In this document: positions 1 through 11,801 of the stretch, piece by piece
Position numbering within the stretch: the stretch's first letter is position 1
Layout: every line of letters starts with the position of its first letter
NCBI RefSeq assembly: GCF_000006565.2
Contig: NC_031480.1
Location: 6,565,170 to 6,629,169 of the forward strand
Reading direction: 5' to 3'
Length of the DNA: 64,000 nucleotides
Source of the DNA: Toxoplasma gondii ME49
Taxonomy: Eukaryota; Apicomplexa; Conoidasida; Eucoccidiorida; Sarcocystidae
The notes under the pieces: generated by a model
Told to the model about the DNA's origin: nothing
Database searches by the model: none
What the model saw: the letters and a program-made list of their open reading frames with translations, nothing else
Position numbers and translations under genes: made by a program

Positions 1-2182
1 AAGAGGAAGATTTTCCTTGTTCTTCACCAGGAGGCGTTCCAGGTGCATCTTCTTTTTCCTACGGAAGGACGAAAACGCGGCAGACACGAAAATGAAGAAA
101 ACAGCGGGAGGCAACAGTCAAGACGCCTCCATGCGTCTCAGCCTGGACACAGAACAGTTCTTTCCGAGTGAAAAGAAAACCTGGGAACGCCCCGCTCTAT
201 AGCCAAAGAAAACCAGATGCACAAGCACTCCAGTGTCCCTCACTCGTTTCTAGAGAAAAACACAACGAACGACTAACAAAAGTACTCCTCTACCTGTCAA
301 TACAATCACATACATACATTTGTGTATATATATATATATATATATATGTATGTAGATAGATAGATACATAAATATTCACATATGTATACATAAATATATA
401 TATATACAAATATGTAGTTGTTTTCATGTACATAGTTTATATGCGTGTGTAGGCGATCTGGATGTACGCTCATCGTTCCGCAGACTACTGAAAGCCAGCA
501 TGCATGCAGACATCCATCCGTACATGGACAGCCGTGTCTTCATGCAGGTGTGTGTACATGTCGACCCGCGTAGAAGTGAAGTCTCATGCATGCCCATTTC
601 TACAATTATGCATATATATATATATATATTTACATACATATATACCTATATATATATATATATCGATCAGGACAGCAGTGAAGTAGCAGAGATGGAGAGT
701 TGTATAGAGGTAGTTGTGTGCGTCGCCACGGATACATGCAAGTGCCTATATACATGTTTCTCTATGTTCATGTTGTGTGTGGGGAGAAGGGATTTTTGTT
801 GCCGCAAGACGCGAATCGGTTTCGATTTGAGTAATGACTGCACGTCAAACTCGGCTGGAGAGAGAGATGTCACAGGGAAGCGAGGCGGAACCCACAGAAG
901 CAATGTGGACTTCCCTGGGCGTCCTGGAGAGAAGCGTTTCCCAGCTTAGACGGTCTGTTTGGAAAGCGACGACAGAAGATTTGTGTGTCTCGCCGAGGAT
1001 CTACTTTTTCAGAGTCTCTCTCAAAGGCTGAAACTGCGCTGCACCTTGACGCGCGGACTTCAGCGACGCGTATCCATTCTCTGAGCATGCATGCCTCTGA
1101 AAGAGAAGAAGTTCCCTCGCCACGACCGCAAAAGATCTCTCTTCGCTAGATCGAATCAAAAGGCGACATGCCGTCTCCTCTGCGCAAGTCGACATCGCTC
1201 TCTCGCCTTTCTACTGCTGAAGAAGGAATCTTTCAAGTGAAGTTGTCGACAAGCCGAGAAGATAACTGCCGCGTGTCTCTCTATCTCTGTTCGTCCAAGA
1301 ATCTCCACGCTGGCTCTCGCGTTCAGAGGCTCTCGAAATCAGCAGAAAATGGAACCGTGAGGAGTGAACAGGAGCAGGATCTAGAAGAAAGACGGAAGAA
1401 TGGGGAGCAACAGAGAGAGGAGAGAGAGAAAAACGAGAAGAAAGAAAGAGAACAAGGAGGAGAAAGTAAGAAAGGAAGAGGAGAAAGCGAGAAAGGAGGA
1501 GGAGAAAGCGAGAAAGAAGGGAGAAGAGAGAGAGAAGGAAGAAAGAAGTGAGGAGAAAGGGGATGTGACAGCTGCAGGAGAAACGTGCACTCCGTAATCG
1601 GACGAAGAGATGAATAAGAGAGAGAAAACTGAGACGTCAAGGAGAACGGATCAGAAAGACAGCGCAATCCCATACGGTAAGAAAATGGAAGGAGTGAATA
1701 CACGGGGAGAAAAGATGACGCAGAAGTCGCTTTTTGCGATAACGGCGTACATGCAGAACACAGTTCTTACAAAGGAAAAGTTGAAAATTCTCTGTCCACG
1801 GTTTCTCTCCAGAGTCCGCCACTCTCCAGAAGCAGACTGTTTTTTAACAGGCGCAGGCCCCCTACAGAAGCCTGAGCGTTCAGACAGCCGCCGACCTCTC
1901 TCCTCTCCGTCTTTCCTTCTCGCAGAATGACGAGAAAAAAACGCAACCGAGGAACATCCAGATATATAAAAGTTGCAAAAACTCTCTCCAGTCACATGTC
2001 GCATCCACGCACATTGTCACATGCGTTTTTCATAAACGTTTTCACATTTATATACCGACTGACACACGGACGCGTGTCTTCATAAACAATTCTATATGCA
2101 TATATATATATATATATATATGTGTAGAGGACGGCTCTCGCCTGCTGTATAAGGAGTCTTTGTTTGTGAGAAGTGGAGACAT
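1..2182. other. Intergenic/UTR sequence, no supported gene
   Basis: No conserved coding pattern was recognised on either strand. The stretch holds (TA)n microsatellites near 325-348, 610-663 and 2100-2121, several TGCATGC words (about 499, 586, 1086) and a long purine-rich (GA) strand from about 1370 to 1560. An open frame over the purine tract encodes only Glu/Lys/Arg/Gly repeats and is probably not a gene. The right edge should contain the 3' UTR of the uS14m gene. Confidence 0.55.
325..348. repeat. (TA)n microsatellite
   Basis: An uninterrupted TA run is directly visible; a second interrupted TA array lies at about 610-663. Confidence 0.9.
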
Positions 2183-2764
2183 TTATCGGAAGAGTCCGGG
2201 GCGGTAGCCATATTTCTTCAGCCAGCCTTCGCGAGCGAGTTGGAGCATTCCCATTCGGGCCATGCGCGTGAAGCGGAAGATGCCTCGACTGTATCCGCCA
2301 GAAATGCAGCGCATGCGAATGCGATATTGACCGACCTGAAAGCAAAGCAGCCAGTCTCCCGAGTGGTGGAGTCTCCCTTTCTGTTCGTTTCTGTTCGGAG
2401 GCCCCGAGCATCTACGCGGAGACACTGGCAGCCGCACCAACGAGACTTCCCGGGTGTACAAGCAGCCAGCGAGGTGTACAGACCCATTCTGGGTCTCGCC
2501 TTACTCGCCAGGGCGGCGAAACAGGCGAACATGGCAACACAGACCAAACAGAAGACTCGCCAGTCTCTGCCTTTGATGTCATGGCGCAGTCACGCAGCTG
2601 AGAAGGCTCAGACCGAGGCATCTCCCCTCGCGTTCGACCCGCGCATGTCTCTCTGCATGGAGATCGACACATGTCCACGTCGAAGTCTATGCAGAGAGAG
2701 ACAAGAACGCATGCATGCATATATATATATATATATATATGCATATATATGCGTGACAAATATA

Positions 2765-2799
<35 letters not shown>

Positions 2800-3021
2800 G
2801 TGGACACATGTGTGTGTAGACAGACTTCGACATACCTTATTGAGGATTGGAATGGGTCCCTTGAATCCGAGGTTTTGGTAGACATTTTTGTAAATTCTTC
2901 CGTTGACTTCGTTCTCCGCAAAGGCGCGCCTCGCTAGCCAGTCTTTTTGACAGCGGCGGTTGAAGGAAGGAAACGCGATGGGGGGTGGATTCAACACAGG
3001 CCCAGGATTACGAGCTGCCAT
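2183..3021 (-). CDS. MRPS14: Mitochondrial small ribosomal subunit protein uS14m (MRPS14-like)
   Basis: A nuclear gene for the uS14 protein of the mitochondrial ribosome. Two exons on the minus strand: 3021-2836 (donor AAG|GTATGT, phase 0) and 2335-2183 (acceptor TTTCAG, stop TAA), giving 112 residues, about the usual size of bacterial-type S14. The C-terminal half carries the family pattern: RIRMRC, then SRG, then FRFTRMARMGMLQLAREGWL, aligning with the R-I-R-N-R-C..RG..R..R..R...LA..G.L block of human MRPS14. No zinc-binding cysteine pairs are present, as in the Cys-minus S14 class. The start ATG (AAACGATGG) has a good context. The 499-bp intron contains a large (TA)n array. It diverges from the FAM210-like gene, so two mitochondrial genes share one upstream region. 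Apicoplast targeting is not excluded, but the resemblance is to the mitochondrial protein. Confidence 0.78.
2711..2800. repeat. Interrupted (TA)n microsatellite in the uS14m intron
   Basis: Two TA runs separated by a short GC-containing spacer, directly visible, and wholly inside the intron between the two uS14m exons. Confidence 0.9.
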
Positions 3022-4164
3022 CGTTTAGCGCAAGGAGAGGAAAAAAGAGAGGCAAATGGAGTGAAAAAAAGAGAAGGGGGACAGAGCAGAAGAGGAAGAG
3101 GAGAGAGAGGAAGCCGAGAGGAGAGACAGGGAGACGAGGAGAGACGAAGCGAGGAAAACAAAGACAAGTGGAGAGAACTGGAGGAAGAGAAAGAAGCTCG
3201 GAGGAAAGCAGGGGATGAATCAGAGGGGAAACGCGTCGAGACTCTCTGTGGAGACCGCAGGCGGAGCTGCTGCTACTGCTGACGGGGAGTGACGGCCAGT
3301 GGGTGAATTTGACGGCAGAGCAGAGAAAAAGAGGTCGTTGTCTTCAAGGAAACGAGCGACCGTTCACTGGACAAGAAGAAAAGAACACCTTGAATGGGAG
3401 ACGGAAGGAATGAAGCGAAAATGAACACAAGGAAGTACAGAGGTATTGCCCGGAGCCGGACTCCAGCAGCACACACGGTTGAGTTTCGCTTCTTTTCAAG
3501 AGGAGTTGAGCACCGGCAGTCAAGGGAATTGTCGAAATGTCTCTCTTTCCGTGAGAGATGAAGAAAACCTGGAAGGCATGCGGGGTAATTCTCAAGTCCC
3601 CGCTTCCCAGAGAGCTACCATTTCCAGCGTCCTGTTGACACTTGAACATGCATGCCCGAAAGCGCACATGCAAAGGCTGGTTGCGTCGAGAGACACCGTC
3701 TAGTCGCGTTTCTTCTGTTCTGAGGCTGCTTGCTGTGAAGGGACTTTGAATGAGGAAGGAGAGAACTAAAAACCGAGGCACCTTCTGCTCTCTTTCTCGA
3801 GCGCGGCTCCTCTCCCGTCAGAGAACTGTTCGCTCTTTTGTCTGTCCGAGACGAGGGAGAGAGAGAGACAAGCTCTTGTCTTAATATGCAGCGCTGCCTT
3901 CTACAAACAGCCTTTTTCCGGAGGGAACACAGCTCGTTCTCTCTTTTTTCTTATTTTCTGCGTTCCTTTTTTCTTCCCTCCTCTCGAAAAAACAAGTCTG
4001 CGTACATACACCGCATCGATTCGGCGCAACGATCTTTTCGTAGAGCCTTCTGTGTCTCTCTGTTTCCTGGTCTTCCTCTCTGCCTCTCGCTTTTCCCTGC
4101 TGCCTTTGCGCTTCCTTCTGCTCTCCGTCATCCTCCTTTTCTGTCGCCTTTTTCTTTGTTCGAG
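3022..4164. promoter_or_regulatory. Shared upstream region of divergent uS14m and FAM210-like genes
   Basis: About 1.1 kb between two divergent start codons. It includes a purine-rich block (about 3030-3240) and a pyrimidine-rich stretch before the FAM210-like start (about 3930-4160). An in-frame upstream ATG at 3886 could extend the FAM210-like protein. A bidirectional promoter is inferred from orientation only; no TATA box or other defined element was recognised. Confidence 0.4.
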
Positions 4165-7100
4165 ATGGCGGCAGCTGCTAGCTGGCACTTCGCCCGGCGC
4201 GTGACGCCGCCGAGGCCGAGCCTCCTTTCTGGCCTCTCGGAAAGACAAACACAGCTTTGTCGCCTGCATGCAGTCTCTTCACTTTGCGCGCGTTTTTCGA
4301 AGTCCACCGTCCCAGCATCTTGTGAACGGAGGCGCCTCTCTTCGCCCCCGTCCCCGAGGCGGGGATCTCCCTCGTCTGTCTCGTCTCCCCTCGATCCTCC
4401 CTTCTCGTCTTCGTTTCCTGCATCTGCTTTTCCTGTTCGAGTTCCCCCGTCGGCACCTCTGTCTGCCGCGATTCCGCTGCACTGGATTTCCTCTTCTGTC
4501 GCCTCTGCTCTCGTTCCTCGAACTGTCTCCGTCTCGTCTCCGTGGGTGGAGTCTCTCCTCCCTCGACACAGCGAAAGCCGCCTCTTTTCCTGTTACTCTC
4601 GGTTGCTGTCGCCTCTTCTTCTGCGGTCAGGCTTCAGTCCGCAAGTCGAGACAGCCGGGAGCGCGGAGCCACTCTGTCCTCACAGTTTCCTGCCTCTTTC
4701 TTCTCCGGTGTCTCCTCATCGGTCTTTCTCCAACTCTTCTCGTCCCCCCTCTGCGCCCTCTTCTTCTCCCTTCCCCTCTTCTTCCTCTTCATCTCCCTTC
4801 CCCTCTTCTTCCTCTTCTTCTCCCTTCCCCTCTTCTTCCTCTTCTTCTCCCTTCCCCTCCTCTTCCTCCTCTTCCTCTTCTTCCTCTTCTTCGCCTTCGC
4901 CTCACCTGCGCAATTTCCAGCGTTTGTCTGTAGACACATTTGCGCGGTTTTCTCGAGATCCCGTCGCGTTTTTTCGGCGCTGTCGCATGCAGTATCCTGT
5001 GCCTCTCTCGTGGCGGGGCGCAAGCGCGCAGTCCGTATTCCGCAAGACGCTCGAAGAGGGGAAGATGCACTGGAGGCAGGCGAAAGGCTCCTCGCGCCGA
5101 GCGGCTTCCCTCTTGGCGGCAGGCAAGAACCGGCTGCGGTCCGAGTGGGAAACTCGGCTGTTCTCCGAGACCGACCGCAGGGCCTTCCTCGAGCGACAGA
5201 AGGCGAAGCTGCGAGCGCAGAGGCAGCAGCTCCTGCGCCTCGTTCTCCGCCAGCAAAGATCTGTGCAGGAGCGCGGCCTTCTCTGGCTCGACATGCGCCG
5301 CAGAAAAGTTGAGGCGACTCTGCTGCGTTTGCAGCAAAGCGGTCGAATGCAGCAACTCCGACGCGTCAAGTCCCAGGTCTTCCACCAAGGCAAACGAGTA
5401 AGAGAGACGGGGCTCGAACGGCCTTCAAACGTCTGCATGCATGCACTCTCGATCCAGACGGGTGTGTGTGTGTGTGGCGCCTCCACGTACCAGGACCGTC
5501 AAGTCTGACCCAGCGCGAAGAGCGAAACAGCGAGCGAGAGGTTGGGAGGATAGGCAGATGCCGCCGTGACGTTCAAGTCCGTTGGCAGAGAGTGGAAAAA
5601 AGAACGGCTGTATCTCCACCTCTCCACTCGGGAATGTCTGGAGTTTTTCTCACTGCGACTGTGTTCGTCCACACATGTTGCAAATGTCCGCAAAGACTTC
5701 TTCGAGTGAATCTCTTCGAGTTTACCGGTGTCCACACAGGCGCTCGACGCCTAAGACTGGGTCGTCGGCACCTTTCCCTCTGTGTGTGCCTGGCGTCGTC
5801 ACGAACGCTGTGTTCTGCTCCTTCTTCCTTTTGTCGGAGAAGCTGTCCTGCTTCTTTAGGGTCATGTTCTGCGTTTCGTTTTCGAGCTTCCTTTCGGCAC
5901 TTTGGTCGCCAACGAGTCTGTGAGTACGCGTCTCCTCCTCTCCGTGTGCCGGTGTGCTCCTTTTGCAGGCAACAGAGCGCTTGAAGGGCCTCTGGGAGAA
6001 GTATGGCTGGGCGTCGGTCTTGGCTTATGCAGGGTGAGAACTGCATCTCCGGAGAGAGACGAGTGGAGCCGTCTCTTAGGCTTTTGTTTCTGCGTCTCGT
6101 CTGCCTCTCACAGATTTCGTTTCCGCTTTCTTCCAGTCTGGATGCGAGGTGTACACAGGTGTGGTGTGGAAGCGTTTTCTCGTCTCATCGATGATGACTC
6201 TCTGTTTTCCTCACGGCTTGCAGTGGGCAGTTGCCTGTGCGCCTCTGTTCGCTGTTGGACTCCATGCGTTTGTCGCAACACTGTCTCTAATGGCCCCTGA
6301 GCCTTGCTGTGTTTTCCCTCCGCGGCTCCTGCGTTTCCGCCGCAAGACCTCGGGAGAGCAGAGGGAATCCTTCGACAGGTTTGCAACATGTGTGAATTTA
6401 AAAATCGAAACGCAACTCGTCTTGCTCTCCTGGCTTCTGTGGGGAAGAGCGGATTCATCATCGCGCCACTGCTGCGTGTGTTGCCTGGTCGTCGCGCTCC
6501 TCAGCGTCCACTGTGGAACCTTTCTCGCACTCTTCGGTCTCGCTCAGATGATCAGTGACGAGTCGGTTCAGCGCGTCGCCGATCTGCTTCATCTCGACAA
6601 GATTATCGACAAAGAAGCTTTGAGTAGGTTTTCTTTCGCGATCCCGCGCATGCGTTTCGCCGCCGCGCTTTGCCCGTGTGCTTCCCTTCTCGAGTGTCTC
6701 CCGTGCTGCGCGCTGCGGCCAGAACAGAGGTGGGCACCCATGTTGCAACCTTCGGCGATATCTTCTGCAGCAGTCGCTTCGCGACAAAAGAGTGGTGACA
6801 AGCCTTTTTCGACGGCAGGGATGTGATCGCGTTGAGAGTGGAGACGCGCATGCAGTTCGCAGGTCTCAGGCTGAACCGGCGTTCTGTGAGGCGTCTGTTC
6901 CCCTTGTCCCACTCCACACACTGGCCTCAGTGTGGAATGCGCTCTTCATCCTGATTGCGCTTCTTAAGCTCCTCTCCAATGGGGCTTCCGTCTTGTTGCC
7001 TGCTCTGTGTTCCAGTCAACGAGAAAAGCGCGTTCTGGGGTCGCCTGCTCTTCGCCTATGCTGCATGCAAGCCTCTCACACCTGTCCAGGTCAGGCTCAC

Positions 7101-7872
7101 CGGCTTTTCGCCGTGCATCTCCTTGACAAGACCTACGTGTTTCGTGTCTTTGCTCCGATTGTCTCGCTGCATGCGCACGACGTGAGCCACTCAGAGCCGC
7201 ACAACCAACTCCTTCTCATGTCTTCAGTGAGGGCTGAGACTTGCCGACCGTAGCTTTCCTAACCGCCTTGCTGATGATCTGTGCCGACAGACTCTGCTTC
7301 TCTTCTAGGGACATGTCTGCTGGATCCGTCACTTTAGGAATTCGACCAGAAAGCCATAACCGTCTACGGGAGGAGTACCATATGCGTGTCGGCCTGCCGT
7401 TTTAAGAAACGTCTGCATGAGAAAGCTTGTTTGGAAGCTATTCTGGAGCTGGCGGCTGCTGCCCGTTACACTCCGTGTCGCAATACGGCGACTTCCACTG
7501 TGGGCCGAGGACTTCTCGTCGTGTCCATGCCTCTTTCCTGTGTCGCGGGCAAGTGCTCAGGCGTGGGTTCCTACCAGTCCGCTTCTGACTGAGGAACGCG
7601 CTAGGAAAAGGCGGTGGAGAAACACGAAGGCGTCATTGTGATGGCGCTTAGCAGGGGTGTTGCCACACATGCAAGCTCTCTGTTTATGTAACCTTGCGCG
7701 GTTTCTGTCCACTAACTTTCAGGTTGCCGTAGCGTTTTGGTGCACTCCCCACCTGGCGCGCTTTATGGGCCGCCGCGGCATTCCTGTTCATGTCAGCAAG
7801 GCGACGGTGACGCATCTGCGAGGAAAGCTCCGTTTTCGACGGCGAAAATCGTGTGAAAAGAATACCCTTTGA
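4165..7872 (+). CDS. FAM210/DUF1279-domain mitochondrial membrane protein
   Basis: Five exons: 4165-5397, 5969-6033, 6505-6623, 7016-7089 and 7723-7872, all with GT..AG introns and matching phases (0, 2, 1, 0); 546 residues. The N terminus (MAAAASWHFARRV...) is Arg/Ser-rich like a mitochondrial presequence. Residues about 195-245 are a PFPSSSSSS tandem repeat, followed by a basic coiled coil. The last four exons build the DUF1279 core: ERLKGLWEKYGWASVLAYAG, then a hydrophobic helix, ISDESVQRVADLL, FWGRLLFAYAACKPLTPVQ and VAVAFWCTPHLARFMGRRG. This follows the family order KYG..A..VY, AY..YK...P.R, then TP..AR. Family members (FAM210A/B) are mitochondrial membrane proteins. The long N-terminal extension is unlike animal FAM210. 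The start could instead be the in-frame ATG at 3886. Confidence 0.72.
4757..4900 (+). repeat. 27-bp tandem repeat encoding PFPSSSSSS
   Basis: Imperfect tandem copies of a pyrimidine-only TCTTCTTCCTCT/CCCTTCCCC unit in exon 1 of the FAM210-like gene. The reading frame is maintained and the repeat ends in a pure Ser run. Confidence 0.85.
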
Positions 7873-9819
7873 CGGGAACAAAGCACGGTGTCAACGGCTC
7901 TCCGGCACCGTGTCAGGAGGTGTGTAGTGACACCGGCAGACGGGGCTGCTCGGTGTCTTTTTCGAGGGGTTGAGGCTGAAGCGGCAGCCTCTGTTTGTGT
8001 ATGTAACTTCGGGGTCCTACAACTCAGCGTAGCACCTCGGTAGTATTTTGGTTCGGCTTCGTCTCTAGAGACAGCTCCTGTCGTGTTACACAACGGCATG
8101 TAGTTTTTATATCTGCGATTCTGCTTGCGGTGTCGATAAGCTGCTATCCAGAGGCGTCCGTTTGAAACAGTCCTCGCTCGTGAGGGAATACGACGCTGCG
8201 GCCGCGTGAACTTGCCTTAGAAAACACTGCCCCTACGAAGAATGGCAGCTTCCACTTTGGCTGGGTACGGACTGAATGCGGCGCCCCAGAACATCAGCTG
8301 TTACAGGAAGTGGTTGCCTAGGGCCGCACGCCGCTGGAAACACATGTAGGCAACGCCACCAATCATGATAGAAAAGCGTGAGAGAGGAACACACAGACAG
8401 GTTGACTGCAAGACTTAACAACACCTAGGATAAAAATCCACTACGTTCAAGCCAGGGAACGGAGGATGCGTAGGGAGGTTCGCGTCGATGACAACGACAC
8501 AGCTCCGGCTTAGGTCTGAGTTTTCAGCTGCAACCACTTTGCCAAGAGCAGTGTTCGCAGCTGGACTGATGCACGGTCGCCAAAGTGAGGCGGCAGTGCG
8601 TTTGTCGGTGCAGCCTGGACGGTTCTCCGGTGGTTACACTCTAATCAGGATGACCAGCTAACGCGTATCTCGGCCACAGGTCGCCGAGGTCGTTCGGAGC
8701 GCTTTGTGACGCTTTCAGATAAGACTTGCATGGGAAGGAGGAGTCGGCGTGAAAGGTAGCAACGTGTGCGGGAGAGACGGTTGGAAGGGTTGACCGACAC
8801 AAAACGGGGTGGGGGTGACTTCGAGACTCATACCCCGACCGTATCTTGCAGGAAAACGCCGTTTGGCAAGCGGTATAGTATTTGCTTTTCTGGAGTGACA
8901 TCCTGACAGGAATCGGTTTTGCCTCACTAGAAAAGAACCGTTACAGCGTGGTGAGAAGAACATCAAAGAGCACCGTCGACGCAGCTAGCGCCACGGTGAG
9001 TCTGTGGCACAGTCGCCAGCAGCATTGCCGGTAAAGAGCGGGAGACACAGACTGCGCCTGACTTCCTGGCTGTCGCCATCCACGCCTGCCCTGCACATTT
9101 TCGCGAGGGCTGGGTCGCGACCGGAACCTCTAACGATACAGAAGTCTTCTTCAAGAGGGTTTCATATTCCTTGGAGTCTCGTGTCTGTTCACCGTATCCA
9201 TCTGTGGGATTCTCACACCTGTCGAGCTCGCATTAATTTCATGTTTGCCAGTTGTCTAAAAATGAGCTGGGGGCTGGACTCCGCGTCAACAGAGGAAAAC
9301 TGCTACCTGATTTGCCGGTCAGCTCTGCTCGCGAGATGTGTACCGCGGACAGCAACCACTGTGCTGGGGTCTGCAATCGTCTGGAGAGCCGTCACCTGTG
9401 TGCGCAGAGAGTTTTTAGGTGAGCGATTCATTTAACTGAAGGCTCGAGATTTGGCTCTCCGAATAGCGCGGCATTTCTGGCTCCCACTCGGGGACAGCAG
9501 CTCAGGCAGTGTCTTGGCGTCGAGCCTGACGAAGGTGTGAGACGTAGGAAATGTTTTGGGGGCTCCCCGTTGTTCGTGGAGAGTGGCTCAACACGAGCGA
9601 ATAGGAGACTCTCCGCCTCTGTATCGAACGTGCCTACAAGGATGTCCACTTCGGGATCCGGAGATGTGACGGCAAGGACAGTTGCTGATGCAGAGAAGCG
9701 CCACCACGCCTGCACGTGTGAGCAGTCGAGTGTAACGCAGGACAATGGCCAGGAATCCGGACAGCAACGCCTTAGAGCGGCGAAAAGCGAGAAGAAGAAG
9801 AAGAGGAGCTCACAAAACG
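7873..9819. other. Intergenic region, no supported gene
   Basis: It should hold the 3' UTR of the FAM210-like gene and the promoter of the coiled-coil gene. Short open frames exist (the longest runs from 9004 to 9435 but lacks an early ATG) and none shows a recognisable domain or plausible splice partners. Confidence 0.5.
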
Positions 9820-11394
9820 ATGAGAAAACGCCTTGCCTATATAGCTGGGATACTGGGGTGCTTCGTGCTTCCAGTATTCTTGCTTTGGCGTTTGTCATCT
9901 CACAGGTAGTCCTGCGTCGTACACCACCACCCCGTACCACACAGGTGTTAGCGAAGAAAGGGAGGGCCTGCATCTGTCTCGATTTGCCTATGCTTCTCTG
10001 TGCGTACCCTCAGGCACTGCCCAGAACGTGATATACACAGTCCTCTGTATAAGCATGCCTGTGCCTCTGCAGTGGCTGAAGGAGTTGCCGCCACTGAAGC
10101 GGTGAAGCGTTCCTGGGGGAAAGTCGCCCTCAATTGCAGTGTGCAGGGAAAAGCCCACCAGGGAGGTCAGGCAGTAGCGAGTGTGGCTCTTAGTGCGCTT
10201 CATTCTGCGTCTGGCTTGTAGACAAAGTTATACCACAAGTAACAGCCCTCACGTAGCAGTTACACCAAATCTCAAGCCCCTTGGAGATGCACACCGACAT
10301 TGTTTCGCCCATCCTGAAAACCATCAGTAGTCAGAACGAAGATCAGCCGAGCCCCCACCCCCTACACTACTATTTCGTGTATTCAGCAGGTGTTTCTCTA
10401 CAGGATCGCGTGGGGAATGTACCGAATCGCGGCACTCACTACATGGTATAACCCACATGCCGCTGCGGGGACATGTGATGCCTCTTTGCTCAGACATTTG
10501 AGAGACAACCGTGACCTACCGTCCGGTCAAAGAACACCCGCGCAATTCCAACCTAACCTCGTGTCGGATACAGCGACACTTCCTTCAGATAGTGATGCAC
10601 TGCGTTCCATAGTGGGACAGACAGCCGCGCCACTTGAACAATTCATGCGGTCAATACCTCCGAAATATCAAAGCCCCCTTATGGAAGAGTCAAGGTTAGG
10701 TCATTATCCCCGTTCTCACACCGGGATGTCCGATCCATTGCCAAGACGCCCAGAAGCCCACTCGCCTTCTTCAGGAGATCAACCGTGGTCGGAACAGAGC
10801 GCTCACAAGAACTGCGAACACTGTACGCACCGGCAGGAGGACGCGCAGAAGCTTTTTGAAGACCGACGAAAATTGGAAGGGCAGGAGGAAGAAGCTCGCA
10901 TGGAAGCGGACTCTGTTGAACGCAGATTCTACGCTGTCACTTTCTTTCCACAGGATCACTCCACGTCAGAATCACAATGGCGTGCACAATTGGAATCGCT
11001 GGCAAGAGAACTCAGACGCACAAAGCAGAAGTTACGAGGCATCCGTGAAGAAAGAGAGAGATTGCGGAGACGGAGAGCCCTGCTTGACACGCACGCTGAA
11101 CGTGACTTACATTTGCAGAGTAGACAAGATCGTAACGACTTGCAGACGCTTCAACAACAACTGTGGATGCTACGTGACAGGCGCGAGCTTGGTATACAGG
11201 TCCTCCAGGATGAATTAAGCAACTTGGTTGCAGCGCAGGTGAGGTACCTGCGACAGCGAAATGCGTCAAACGACTCAGGAGCAGGTGCAAACTTGGACCA
11301 CGGAGAGGCACAGGAAATGCGAGAGGCGGCACTCCGAATGAACAATCTTCAAAGGATGACTGGAAACAGAAAAAAACGAGGACCACCTCGGTGA
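9820..11394 (+). CDS. Signal-anchor coiled-coil protein, unknown function
   Basis: Two exons, 9820-9905 and 10404-11394, joined in phase (AG|G makes Arg), encode 358 residues. The start (CACAAAACGATGAG) matches the usual A-rich coccidian context. Exon 1 alone encodes a perfect hydrophobic leader: basic MRKRLAY, then a run ending LGCFVLPVFLLWRL, which can act as a signal peptide or type II anchor. The middle (about residues 30-150) is polar and Pro/Ser-rich with one CEHC motif. Residues about 150-330 form a highly charged Glu/Arg/Gln heptad-rich coiled coil, and the end is basic (NRKKRGPPR). A short leader exon followed by one long exon is a common layout for secreted parasite proteins, so a secretory-pathway product is inferred. 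No family was recognised, and an internal-membrane coiled-coil tether is equally possible. Confidence 0.55.
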
Positions 11395-11760
11395 TGGAGT
11401 CACACAGTTGCTATGGCTTTAACGTCCACAGAGCTAAAACCGTCTCGACATTCCCTTATAACTTCGAAGATCCGAGCAGGTAGCAGGGCTCTGTACGTTT
11501 TTTTACCGGCTGTTTCATTCCATGGGAAAGCCGTGTCTGCGGTGCTGTAAGCTCATGCGTGCGCCAAAGCTGATTAACTTTCTGGTTCGTGCTGTAGCTT
11601 CAGACAGGTCACATCAAATCCATCACATTTAGCAACACAGCGGTCGACACGGAGTAACGGTGAAATGACTGATATTTTTTTATCGCAAGGACTGTCGTTG
11701 TCCAAACTTCTGCGACTCATGGCACAAGACTTTTCTGAATATTGTCAAGGACGAACATGC

Positions 11761-11801
<41 letters not shown>

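Noticed and set aside
1168..1551. 127-codon frame ending in a Glu/Lys/Arg-rich tail
   Set aside because: More than half is the translated purine tract; no conserved part and no supporting context.
4789..5388. 199-codon minus-strand Arg/Gly-rich frame opposite the FAM210-like exon 1
   Set aside because: Antisense of the Ser/Pro repeat; poly-Ser codons read backwards give Arg/Gly/Glu.
9004..9435. 143-codon plus-strand frame between the FAM210-like and coiled-coil genes
   Set aside because: Starts at GTG, the first ATG is near the end, there is no motif, and composition resembles surrounding noncoding DNA.
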